NCBI RefSeq assembly: GCF_025370875.1
Contig: NZ_JAMXFD010000001.1
Location: 553,819 to 617,818, forward strand
Direction: 5' to 3'
Source of the DNA: Laspinema palackyanum D2c
GTDB lineage: Bacteria; Cyanobacteriota; Cyanobacteriia; Cyanobacteriales; Laspinemataceae
Length of the DNA stretch: 64,000 nucleotides
Positions 11,201-19,454 of this stretch are shown here, piece by piece; the first letter of the stretch is position 1, and every line of letters starts with the position of its first letter. A program made the translations under genes and the position numbers. The notes under the pieces are model-generated. The model did no database searches, was not told where the DNA came from, and saw only the letters and a list, made by a program, of their open reading frames with translations.

Positions 11201-11563
11201 AGTGATTTCAAATAGGGCATTTAATGGTTCATGACCCGGTTCTACGGGCAAATCCCGATAAATATCTAGTCCAATAACTCGCGGGTTTTGAGCCTTGATA
11301 TTTTTGATTAATTGGGTCATGATGCGATCGCTCATCGGCCATTGTTGGACATATTTGATGTCCGGTTCATTAATGGTAACGATGACAATGCGCGAGTCTA
11401 CAGGTTCTGGGGGACGCAGGCGAAACCAGGTATCTAGGGCGGCCCATTCAAACAGATGTAAAAAACCAGCGCTACTGAAGGTAATAATCACCCCAGCGAC
11501 TGCTGGAGTGATCAGGATTGGGCCACGCCACAAGCCGATTCTTTGTTGTAACTGTTGCCACAT
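8237..11563 (-). CDS. CHASE2 hybrid histidine kinase-response regulator-adenylate cyclase
   Basis: 1108 residues combining sensing, phosphorelay and cyclic nucleotide synthesis. An N-terminal membrane helix is followed by an extracytoplasmic CHASE2 domain (~50-320) and about three more helices (~330-400). Next come HisKA with the phospho-accepting histidine in [11 protein letters not shown], HATPase_c (DTGIGIPQDK, GGTGLGLAIA), a receiver domain with the aspartate in LILLDVMMP, and a class III cyclase domain (~860-1030). The cyclase has both metal aspartates (LFSDIRQF and YIGDAIMALF), the adenine-selecting lysine in DKYIGD, and the transition-state N and R in VNLASRLE. cAMP synthesis is therefore predicted. 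The C-terminus has one or two TPR-like helices. It is the last minus-strand gene of the block that includes DUF928, CHAT and the TPS adhesin, and may be separately transcribed. Confidence 0.93.
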   Translation of the reverse strand: MWQQLQQRIGLWRGPILITPAVAGVIITFSSAGFLHLFEWAALDTWFRLRPPEPVDSRIVIVTINEPDIKYVQQWPMSDRIMTQLIKNIKAQNPRVIGLDIYRDLPVEPGHEPLNALFEITPNLIGVEKVAGNPIAPPPRLAELGQVAANDMLLDRDGKIRRGMVLVGKPDGTLREGIATFLGLKYLETEGIQLSVADEAQSIYKLGQGTFIPLTGNEGEYSKQDGGGYQILVNYRGGLDRFAHISLTEVLQNRIPPDFFRDRIIFIGASAPSLNDSFQTPYTNTLFGNPELMPGVVIHANLTSQILSSALDNRPMLYPTPKSFKWGLIFLSSGYSAILGSLWLKTRWCGLGILLGTVVLIGTSYIAFLSGLLIPVFTPVLALVTAGVFSIGYTLWSNLKLSYQQLAEYAKTLEEKNQELKRLDGLKDEFLANTSHELRTPLNGIIGIADSLIDGVTGPLSDPTIFNLETITSSGRRLSHLVNDILDFSQLKHKKIELQLKPLDLRAIAQVVLNLSKPLIGDKELQLINAIPPDFIAVNADENRVQQILHNLIGNGIKFTESGFVEVSAKIVEDFVAITVTDTGIGIPQDKISRIFESFEQADGSTAREYGGTGLGLAIAKQLIELHHGTIEVESEVGKGSHFTFTLPQTTATVAPTKPPVVASENIIRTPAPGSDQPYSNPPVLVTEIHIAEGAEFKILIVDDEPINLQVLANTLSLQNYAITRAANGLKALEIIENGFKPDLILLDVMMPRMTGYEVCEKIRQQFAAIDLPIVMLTAKNQVSDLVEGFNAGANDYLMKPFNKNELLTRIKTHIRLAKINAAYGRFVPHDFLKFLGQESIVDVKLGNHIKKEMTILFSDIRQFTSLSETMSPEETFDFINSYLSRVSPVIPEHNGFIDKYIGDAIMALFPDSADDAVSGAIAMQQRVQLFNEQRQQLGKVPIQIGIGLHTGSLMLGTIGEQDRMESTVISDAVNLASRLEGLTKLYGAEILISEDTLNQLNNRNCYQYRFLDRVQVKGKKASISVFEIYDSESPDRIEFKNKTLANFEMAITAYKEGNFETSQSLFQQIITLNPSDRAALLYLQRCEKYIQQGVPQGWAGIEAMTEK

Positions 11564-11655
11564 AGTTTGCTCGAACCCTGTCCTGTTTTAAGAGAGAGAT
11601 AGATGCACCCGTTTGGAATTGCCCTTCAATGTCTTACTCGCACAATCAGAGAGAC

Positions 11656-12537
11656 TTAGGGTGAGGATTGGATCATCAGAGGAGTCGCGGCGATCGCCTC
11701 TAGTCCGACTTGTCCGAGGAGACTGCGCCACTCCTCGCTTAATGTGCGATTATCTGGCTGATTGACTCGGGCAACGGCTAAGGTTGTGAGGGTATCGTAC
11801 CAGACCCCAGATTCTGCATAAGCAGTCGCCAAGGAGAGGGCCTCTAAATCCCCTGCCGTGGGGATCGCTTCCACGCGCTTCACCCATCCCGTGACGCTGT
11901 AACTATCCGGGTGCAGCCTGCCACTGGCATCTAAGGGGACGAAGAACCAAAGATAGTCAGTGTCCATTTCCAGTTCCGGTGCAGTTTCCGGCAGGGTGAC
12001 ACTGACAATTGAGCCACCCCCGTTGATCTCCAAGGTGGTTTGGTAGTGATGATTGCCCTCTTTATCTTGGATGCTGAAAAAGACTTTTTCCGTTGCAGTG
12101 GGTGGCACATACACAAAGAAAGTCGGACGAGGGGACATGGTGCGTCCATGTTGGCTGGCGGGTAAGAGGGCGATCGCTTCTAGCCCCTGACCCTCCTGAG
12201 TGAGAGTCCCTTCATCCCCTCGGCTACCGCCACCGATACTGGTTGAGGGGGCAGATTCCCCAGGAGGGGCAAATCTCACGTTACCGCGAGTGCCTCCCCC
12301 CACGCTGGTTGAGGGGGCAGATTCCCCAGGAGGGGCAAATCTCACGTTACCGCGAGTGCCTCCCCCCACACTGGTGGCTGGTACCGGGTCGCCGGGGGGC
12401 TTAAATTGTAGGCTAATCAAGGCAGGAACTTTGACCGATTCAGCTTGAACGGGCTGGGCTAAAGCAGAGAGGGCCAATGCCCCAGCTAGGGTTACAAACA
12501 TGAATCTGGGAATAACAATGGATGGCCTGTGGTTCAT
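11656..12537 (-). CDS. DUF928 domain protein, exported
   Basis: 293 residues with a clear signal peptide (hydrophobic core ending ALAQPVQA). A low-complexity linker follows with two identical copies of a 22-residue unit (NVRFAPPGESAPSTSVGGG then TRG) and flanking partial copies. The rest matches DUF928, a cyanobacterial domain of unknown function (cues: LLPASQHGRTMSPRPTFFVY and LEALSLATAYAESGVWYDTL). In many cyanobacteria DUF928 genes sit beside CHAT-TPR and haemagglutinin-type genes, as here. It is therefore inferred to work with the adhesin in the envelope. It lies 49 bp downstream of the CHAT gene on the same strand, so an operon is likely. Confidence 0.85.
   Translation of the reverse strand: MNHRPSIVIPRFMFVTLAGALALSALAQPVQAESVKVPALISLQFKPPGDPVPATSVGGGTRGNVRFAPPGESAPSTSVGGGTRGNVRFAPPGESAPSTSIGGGSRGDEGTLTQEGQGLEAIALLPASQHGRTMSPRPTFFVYVPPTATEKVFFSIQDKEGNHHYQTTLEINGGGSIVSVTLPETAPELEMDTDYLWFFVPLDASGRLHPDSYSVTGWVKRVEAIPTAGDLEALSLATAYAESGVWYDTLTTLAVARVNQPDNRTLSEEWRSLLGQVGLEAIAATPLMIQSSP
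12241..12372. repeat. 66-bp tandem duplication inside the DUF928 gene
   Basis: Two almost identical 66-bp units (12241-12306 and 12307-12372) encode the 22-residue Pro/Gly-rich unit. A degenerate third copy extends past 12372. Identity at synonymous sites points to recent duplication or repeat homogenisation. Confidence 0.85.
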
Positions 12538-12586
12538 GGTGACACCTCATCAGTTTGGGGAAAACATAGAACAGTAGAAACCCGTT

Positions 12587-15181
12587 TCATAACCAATTGC
12601 CGACTAAAATAAACGCCGACCAATAATAGGGATGTTTGTGCAAGGGGTCATTTAATAGGGCCAATTGAGCTCGGCGCAATGCCTCTGCTTTTGTCATTCC
12701 TGCCTCGGATCGGGTTAATTGGCGATAAAACTCGCTCATTAAATTAGCGGTGGATTGGTCGTGAACGGACCAGAGACTAGCCAGGGTGCTGCGGGCTCCG
12801 GAACGGAGTGCAAATCCGGCTAAACCGAGTGTAGCACGTTTATCTCCAGTTGCTGTTTGACAAGCACTCATTACTAATAGATCAATGGGTTTGAGAATCC
12901 CTAGGCGTTGCTTATTGAAAAACTTATCGAAATCTTTAATAAAAATTCGCCCCTCCCAGGTCAGCAGAAAAGTTTCCTCGGGATTAGAACTAAATTGTCC
13001 GTGGGTGGCGAGGTGAATGATGGGGTAAGATTTGCGATTGAGTTGAGCTTCCAATTGGGCGCGGGTAAATTGGCGATCGAGCAACGTATCCCCGGGAACT
13101 TCCTGGGTAATTTGTTGGAACTCTTCGGCGACTCCCGGAAGGGGGGAAAATCCTTGTCGTCCTTCGGTTAATCCGGCGGTGAGGGCGGTGAGTTTTTCCT
13201 GGGTGAGTCCTTGGGGGAACAGTTGGAACCCGGGACTGAGGGCGGTATTATAGGTTTCAATTAAATAGCGGTTGCCGTCATACAGTGCGGCGAGGGGAAT
13301 GGAGGCAAAACCGCCATCAGGTATAAAAACCAGGGTGGCAATCTCACTTCTAGCTAAATCTTCTTCTGCCGGTCGAATCAGCCAGTCATAGACTTGGGCA
13401 AAGAGGCGCAAGCGTTCCGGGGAGGAATAGCCGGGGTGCATGGCCGATCGCAGGTCTTCGAGGGTGGCTTCGATGCGACTGCCACTCAGGGGCGTGGTAT
13501 AGTGGCGCAAGGGTTGACCGGGCAGGGAAAGTATCACTTCCAGGCGATCGGGTAAGACAATGGGATAAATGGCTGCTGCTTGGGTATCAATTTCCTCTAA
13601 TTGTACCGGCTGCATATCTAAACAAGCCTCTCGGAAAAAGTTGTCTAATTCAGCGATTTGCAAGGCTTCCATGACTTGTCTAGCCTGTTCAATCTCTTCC
13701 GGGGTGGCATCGGGTTGGAGGAGTAAACTCACCAATTCGCGATAGACAGGTTCTACACTTTCTTTGAAATCAAACTGGAGGTCCGGAGAAATGGCTACTA
13801 AGTCTCGGCGCAAGGTTTTCAAGGTTTCAAAGGCAATATTATACGCCGTGAGGGCAGGGTGGAGTTGCTGCTGCTGGGTGAAAATCTGACCCAGTTGCCA
13901 AGCGGCAGGGGCGATAATTTCATCGGCTTGGATGGATTGGGCAATTTGGAGGGCTTGTTCGGTCAGGGTTTTGGCCTCTTGCCACTGTTCGGCTTGGCGG
14001 TAAATCTGGCCGAGTTGGGTGAGGGCGTAGGCTTGCGATCGCCCATCTTGCAGGTCCTTGGCGATCGCAATGGCTTCGGCTAACCCTTGGGCAATTTCAG
14101 GCAAATCTTCCCCGATTTTGCTCCAAGTGGCGGCAAAATTGACGCGGGCATAGAGGGCCGCCTGACTAGGGGGAAGGCTGTCCAGGTGAGATTGCAGTTG
14201 GGGGCGTAATCTACGGGCGGCATCCCAGTCACCGAGGGCGATAAATAGGCTAAACTGGTTGAGTTGGGCTTGCGATCGCGTTAGGGGGTCAGTGGCTAAT
14301 TGTTCCGCTTGTTGATAGTAGGTAAGGGCGATATCATTGCGGTCTAAATACCGGGCGATGTTCCCGATATTGAGTAAGGTGGCGCTAGTATCCCCCGGGG
14401 ATTGGAGGCGATCGCTGATTCGCCAACTCTGTTCTAAAACCGCCTGGGATTGTTCTAAATCCCCGATGGTTTGGAGGGCAACCCCCAAACTCCGCAATCC
14501 ATCAGCTTTTAACAGGGTATCCGGTTTTTGATCTAATTCGATAATCCATTCCTCTAACAAAGTGCGGGCGCGGCGATACTGGCCCAAGGCTTGCAGGGCT
14601 TGGGCTTGGTTGATCAGACTCCCTAATTTACCCAGGTCATCTCCAGCGCGAGTATAAGTCGCTGCGGCTTCTCTCCAGGTGTCTAATGCCGCTTGATTCT
14701 GTCCAGCAGCGAGTTCGAGAATGCCTCGGGTATTCAGGGCTTGGGCAAAAATTGCCAAGCCTCTGGAGGGCAGGGGATTAACCTGTTGCAAGAGTTCCAA
14801 ACTCTCGGCGATGGCGGTGACGGCTTGGGGGCGGCGGCCCAACTTATGATAGGCTAAGGCCAAATAAGTGAGAGTTTGGGCTTGGTTTAACGGGGCGAGG
14901 CGATCGGTATAAATGGCGGCTGCCTCTTCCCATAGCTTAGTTGCTTCTATGAATTGTCCCTGCTGATAGTGGTTTGTGCCCCGTTCGACTAATTCGGTGG
15001 GGTCGGGGGTTTGGTCCTTGGTCATTGGTCCTTGGGCATTTGTCCTTGGGGGATGGGGGGTGGCGGGATGGGGGTGGAGGGTGGTGAGGATGATGAGGAT
15101 GGTGAGGAGGGTGAGGAGTGGGAGGAGGAGGAATTGTCGGATTTTACGGTACTTTAGATAGGTGGTGATGGGTTTGAGCAT
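12587..15181 (-). CDS. TPR-CHAT caspase-like protein
   Basis: 864 residues. An N-terminal membrane helix (~17-35) is followed by a proline-rich linker, about ten TPR units (~70-480) and a C-terminal CHAT domain (~560-864). CHAT is a caspase-family protease fold. The predicted catalytic dyad is His727 in HLATHGQF and Cys774 in VMSACQTATG, and both residues are intact. The C-terminal block LASLWSVHDQSTANLM is typical of the family. The start codon lies two bases after the stop of the haemagglutinin-type gene at 15184, so translation is probably coupled. Some CHAT proteins are effectors activated by sensors. The tie to a secreted adhesin here suggests surface processing or a proteolytic response instead. 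The substrate is unknown. Confidence 0.92.
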   Translation of the reverse strand: MLKPITTYLKYRKIRQFLLLPLLTLLTILIILTTLHPHPATPHPPRTNAQGPMTKDQTPDPTELVERGTNHYQQGQFIEATKLWEEAAAIYTDRLAPLNQAQTLTYLALAYHKLGRRPQAVTAIAESLELLQQVNPLPSRGLAIFAQALNTRGILELAAGQNQAALDTWREAAATYTRAGDDLGKLGSLINQAQALQALGQYRRARTLLEEWIIELDQKPDTLLKADGLRSLGVALQTIGDLEQSQAVLEQSWRISDRLQSPGDTSATLLNIGNIARYLDRNDIALTYYQQAEQLATDPLTRSQAQLNQFSLFIALGDWDAARRLRPQLQSHLDSLPPSQAALYARVNFAATWSKIGEDLPEIAQGLAEAIAIAKDLQDGRSQAYALTQLGQIYRQAEQWQEAKTLTEQALQIAQSIQADEIIAPAAWQLGQIFTQQQQLHPALTAYNIAFETLKTLRRDLVAISPDLQFDFKESVEPVYRELVSLLLQPDATPEEIEQARQVMEALQIAELDNFFREACLDMQPVQLEEIDTQAAAIYPIVLPDRLEVILSLPGQPLRHYTTPLSGSRIEATLEDLRSAMHPGYSSPERLRLFAQVYDWLIRPAEEDLARSEIATLVFIPDGGFASIPLAALYDGNRYLIETYNTALSPGFQLFPQGLTQEKLTALTAGLTEGRQGFSPLPGVAEEFQQITQEVPGDTLLDRQFTRAQLEAQLNRKSYPIIHLATHGQFSSNPEETFLLTWEGRIFIKDFDKFFNKQRLGILKPIDLLVMSACQTATGDKRATLGLAGFALRSGARSTLASLWSVHDQSTANLMSEFYRQLTRSEAGMTKAEALRRAQLALLNDPLHKHPYYWSAFILVGNWL

Positions 15182-15183
15182 GA

Positions 15184-18100
15184 CTATTGTGCCTGCTTTA
15201 TGGGTTCGGTGGGTGAGGAAGGACAGTCCGGGAGGCGATCGCCCAGGGTGGCGGGGACGGTCGTAATTAAGGCGATGTTTCCATCCGGATTCAGGGTCCA
15301 GCCGGTGGCCTCTATCAAGGGTTGCGATCGCCCCTGGGTTACAGTTTCAGTCTGGGTTGTGAGATTTTCTGGAAATTGGCGCAAATCCTCCCAGACGGTT
15401 TGACCCCGGATTGTCTCCTTGGGGTCTTCCGGTAATCCCCCCCGTCCAACAATGGTAAACGAATTGCCCTGGGCTGCTACACAACCCACCGTGACTTGGT
15501 TATTGATGTCTGAAAGCTGCTGCGGCAAGTCCACCAATCCAGTCCCCGGAGTGACTTCGGGGGTGGAGAGAGTGACATTGCCGGAAACACCCAGTTGAGA
15601 ACTCGCCGTGATATCACTTCCCGATGTGGATTCTGTTCTAAATTCTAATCCGAGAATCCCTTCAGCGGTGAGTTGAATATTGCCGCCATCCCCTTCAAAG
15701 GCATTGGCGGTAATATCACTATTTTCCCGGGGAAATGCGAGAATAACCGGGGCAGAAATCTGAATATTTCCCCCATCGCCACCGGCCCCATCGGTTCCCG
15801 CTGTGGCGGTTATTTGACTGCCTCGACGCATCAGGAGGCCACGGGTTAATTCTAATTGTAAATTTCCCCCTTGAGAGGAGGTGGTTTGTCCGGTAATAAA
15901 TGACCGATTCTCTAACAGTAAACTCCCCGCTTGAAGTTGCACATTTCCCCCAGTCCCCTCGGTGGCGCTACTGGTGGTAATCGTACTATTATCTAAGCTA
16001 ATCCTATCCTGAACTCGAATCCTAACTTGTCCCCCATCTCCCTCTCCCTCAGTTTTCGCACTAATTTGAGAACGGTTGATTAATGACAAGACTCGGGCAT
16101 TAATATTTACCTCTCCTCCGTCACCGACTGCCGTGGATTCCACACTACTATCAATTGATCCATCAGATACCACAATTTCTCCTGCCTGAATATTCACACT
16201 TCCGGCATTGCCAATGCCTTGGGTAAAGCTGGAAATAGCCGCCCTCTCATCCATGAAAATTCGGGGAGTGATCAAGGTAATATTTCCGGCATTTCCTCGC
16301 CCAGTCCCTCGGATGCGACTCCAGATAAATGACCCCCGTTCATTCGGTCCTAAGCGGGTTAAAGTCACTCCTTCTCTAGCCTGAATTGTAATCGGTCCCG
16401 CATCGCCTTCTCCATAGCTGGTGGAATTAATTCCTCCCCCATCTCCCAGAATCAATTCTCCCGTATTCAACTCAATTCCAGCGGCATTGCCGACGGAAGA
16501 AGGGCCTCCCACCAAATTTAAAATCCGACTTTCAATATTGTCCAAATTTCCCGTAATCACCAGGCGATCGCGAGCATTAATGGTCACCAGCCCCGCATTG
16601 CCACTCAGATAAGTGCTATTATTAATAATGCTCCCATTGAGTAAACTAACGCTTTCGGCTTCAATTTGAATATCTCCCGTATGTCCTTCTCCAAAATTAC
16701 TGAGATTGAGAATTCCGTTATTGTTCAAGGTAAAGGATTCCGCTACGGCCAAAATGCTGCCTGCACTCCCACTGCCTCGGGTGATATTCGCAACATTTGC
16801 CCGATTGAGTTCCACTGAATTAGCGACTAAAGAAATATCTCCCGACTGTCCGCTTCCGAAGGTTGTAGACAAGATTTGTCCTGGGGAACCTCCCCATAAA
16901 CTCCCCGTATTAATTTGGATATCGCCACTGTTTCCCCCCGTCCTAGTTAGGGAAACAATCCCACTACTGCCGCCATAATTGGGATTAAAATTACCCAAAG
17001 CAACGGGTTCTTGCGGCCACCCCCTACTCATTCCGGGATATTCCAATGAAATGTGCAACCGATAGGTATCTCCAATATCAATTTTATCCCCTTCCAGCAG
17101 TTCAACGGGATGGGGAATCGTATCAAATTCCCCAATCCCTATTACATAAGTTCCGGGAGATAAACTATCAAGGGACAGATACGAATCTTGCTCCACTGTA
17201 CTCCCGATCGCCCCATCATTAATACTAGAGTCATCATTCAGGGCAATAATTGCCCCAGTCGTGCGGTCAAATAGGACCATTTCTGTATCTAAACTACCCG
17301 GAATATCCTGATATCCATCTCCCCCATCTATATCAAAAATCCCCCTTCCGGTTGCAGCCATAGTAAATGAAAAATAGTCAAAATTTTCCGTTGCTGGACC
17401 TAAGCGGGTATTTCCGCTGATAATTTGTTCAGAAGTCCGTTCCACGGTAACAGAAGGAATCCCTTCCGGTCCTGATGCCTCGATTTCTGGATTAAAATTT
17501 TTGGGGAATTCTAAGTTATCCAGATTAAAAACTGTTCCCGCTTTTTCGTCAAAGGGTGACTCCAAAAATCGCCGACTATTTCCATCCAGGGTTACGCTTT
17601 CCGTTGCGGTAACCGTGAGGTTTCCGCCATTTCCGGTATGGGTGGCAATGGTAATGATTTGTCCCCCACTTTTTAAGGATAAGGTATTCACATTGATTTC
17701 AATATTCCCACCTGGCTGATCACTCTCCGTAACGGTAGCAATAAATCCGCGATCGCTCAACCGAACATCCCCTACCGGATTATTCGCACCATTAATCCTA
17801 ATCTGTCCACTCCCTCCACTATCCACTCCTTGGGATTGAGAGAGAATTCCACTAAATAACCCATCGGGACTAAACCCAGAAATCTCTAAAATAGGCGTAT
17901 TAATCTGAATCTGTCCAGCGCTTCCAATTCCTGCTGTCTCCGTGGTAATTCTCCCCCCCGAAGTCAAACTCACTGAATTAGCGGTTACCTGAATATTTCC
18001 CCCAGTTCCTAATGCTCCAGATTGGACTAAATTACTAATAAAACTGCGGTCACTCAGGCGGATATCCCCCCAGGCATGGACGCGAATATCCCCAGCCCGA

Positions 18101-19002
18101 GAACCGATTTCACCCCCATTCAGAGGCATTCCAGAGAGCAACTGAGAACCCCCGCTTAGGGTGAGATGATTCCCCTGGACTTGAATACTGCCATTGCTGC
18201 CGGTGACATTCACTATTGCCCCATTGGTGAGGGTAACATCAGCCCCACTGATCGTTTTAGAAAACTCAGGAATGGTATTTTCTAGGGCAATTTCTCCGGC
18301 AGTAATTCCCGCTAAGGTAATGTTACCGAACGGGGCAAGTAGCTGTCCCCCATTCATGACAACATTCCCGCCAAGAATGGCTAAATTTTGATTTTGTGCC
18401 ACTTCTAAGCGGGACCCTTCTAGGGTGATATTTCCGACGGTTGGACCATATTGTAAACCGATGGGAACTGCCACGGTGAGGAGGGGGGATTCGGTGGGAT
18501 TTGTAGCACTAAAGAGATAGCGATCGCTAAACTGGATCGCCTCCGCTGTAGACAGCACAAATGAACCGCCAATATCCAAGGTGGCATGGGGACCCAAAAC
18601 AATTCCATTCGGATTGATTAAAAATAGATTGCTGTTGCCATTAGCCCGAATTAACCCATCAATTTTGGAAAGATTACTGCCCGTAATTCGACTAATAATA
18701 TTGATAATATCCGGAGCATTATTAAAATAGGCTTCACTACCCGTGGGAACCGAAAATTCCGTAAAACTATGAAACAGATTCCCCCCGGCTTGGGTTCCCC
18801 CTTCAATCGTAAAACCTGTTCCTTGATTGATGATTTGGGAGGGATTGGGTAAGGTGCGATCGGGGACAATTTGCCCCTGCACTGGATGGACCATTCCCCC
18901 TCCAGACAGGGCCAAAAATAGGGCGGTGACCCCGGTCCTGTGCCCCCGAGGTTTTAGGATTCCTCCTGCTCGTTTTGCTTTTAACATTGTTTTGATAGAC
19001 AC
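15184..19002 (-). CDS. TPS-domain filamentous haemagglutinin-like protein
   Basis: 1272 residues. A signal peptide in the first ~45 residues is followed by the two-partner-secretion domain. This has the usual IVPDRTLPNPSQI and FLINPNGIVLGP motifs, the latter the cyanobacterial form of the NPNGI box. A long beta-helix with repeated GNIQI/GSILL-like rungs follows. Residues ~540-650 are inserted between rungs and resemble a pre-peptidase C-terminal (PPC/DVUA0089-like) beta-sandwich (FDYFSFTM, LSPGTYVIGIGEF). The protein would be exported through a TpsB/FhaC-type outer-membrane pore, but none is encoded in this window. It heads a likely operon with the CHAT and DUF928 genes. A role in adhesion, gliding surface or contact interactions is inferred. 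Confidence 0.92.
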   Translation of the reverse strand: MSIKTMLKAKRAGGILKPRGHRTGVTALFLALSGGGMVHPVQGQIVPDRTLPNPSQIINQGTGFTIEGGTQAGGNLFHSFTEFSVPTGSEAYFNNAPDIINIISRITGSNLSKIDGLIRANGNSNLFLINPNGIVLGPHATLDIGGSFVLSTAEAIQFSDRYLFSATNPTESPLLTVAVPIGLQYGPTVGNITLEGSRLEVAQNQNLAILGGNVVMNGGQLLAPFGNITLAGITAGEIALENTIPEFSKTISGADVTLTNGAIVNVTGSNGSIQVQGNHLTLSGGSQLLSGMPLNGGEIGSRAGDIRVHAWGDIRLSDRSFISNLVQSGALGTGGNIQVTANSVSLTSGGRITTETAGIGSAGQIQINTPILEISGFSPDGLFSGILSQSQGVDSGGSGQIRINGANNPVGDVRLSDRGFIATVTESDQPGGNIEINVNTLSLKSGGQIITIATHTGNGGNLTVTATESVTLDGNSRRFLESPFDEKAGTVFNLDNLEFPKNFNPEIEASGPEGIPSVTVERTSEQIISGNTRLGPATENFDYFSFTMAATGRGIFDIDGGDGYQDIPGSLDTEMVLFDRTTGAIIALNDDSSINDGAIGSTVEQDSYLSLDSLSPGTYVIGIGEFDTIPHPVELLEGDKIDIGDTYRLHISLEYPGMSRGWPQEPVALGNFNPNYGGSSGIVSLTRTGGNSGDIQINTGSLWGGSPGQILSTTFGSGQSGDISLVANSVELNRANVANITRGSGSAGSILAVAESFTLNNNGILNLSNFGEGHTGDIQIEAESVSLLNGSIINNSTYLSGNAGLVTINARDRLVITGNLDNIESRILNLVGGPSSVGNAAGIELNTGELILGDGGGINSTSYGEGDAGPITIQAREGVTLTRLGPNERGSFIWSRIRGTGRGNAGNITLITPRIFMDERAAISSFTQGIGNAGSVNIQAGEIVVSDGSIDSSVESTAVGDGGEVNINARVLSLINRSQISAKTEGEGDGGQVRIRVQDRISLDNSTITTSSATEGTGGNVQLQAGSLLLENRSFITGQTTSSQGGNLQLELTRGLLMRRGSQITATAGTDGAGGDGGNIQISAPVILAFPRENSDITANAFEGDGGNIQLTAEGILGLEFRTESTSGSDITASSQLGVSGNVTLSTPEVTPGTGLVDLPQQLSDINNQVTVGCVAAQGNSFTIVGRGGLPEDPKETIRGQTVWEDLRQFPENLTTQTETVTQGRSQPLIEATGWTLNPDGNIALITTVPATLGDRLPDCPSSPTEPIKQAQ

Positions 19003-19454
19003 TATTATCGGTTAGCTGGAATTTCAAACCCTATTCTCAGAGATTTTTAGACGGTTATGGCGATAAAAAAGGTTGAGGTGAGACCCTCTGCCGAACTCAA
19101 CGACCTTCAACCTTTCCCCCTCCTCAATGATTATACAGCAACAGCGCCCGAAATCGCTTACGAGCAAACTCGCTCAAAAGTTTTCAGGGTGATTGGATCT
19201 TAGGCGATTTTGACTCCTTTGGAGTGGTTCCCAGAATTCATTCCCTGTCTCACGTCGAACAGACTGACCACCTCGGACCATCTAGGGCATTCTATGGTAC
19301 CCTGGGTGCCGATCTCCTCAGTTTATAGCCACCCCAAGTAGAACTGATGGACTTGAACAACAAAAATGTTGCGAAACCCGTAACCCAGGGGGTAAATTTG
19401 TGAAATAATTTACAAATGCAAGGATTACAGATTCATAGAGGTTAAAAAATAAAC
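19003..19454. other. Divergent intergenic region
   Basis: 452 bp between the haemagglutinin-type gene (minus) and the thiamine-diphosphate enzyme gene (plus), so it should hold both promoters. I found no clear hairpins, repeats or conserved small open frame. GAGG at 19438-19441 is a plausible ribosome-binding site for the ATG at 19455. Confidence 0.4.
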
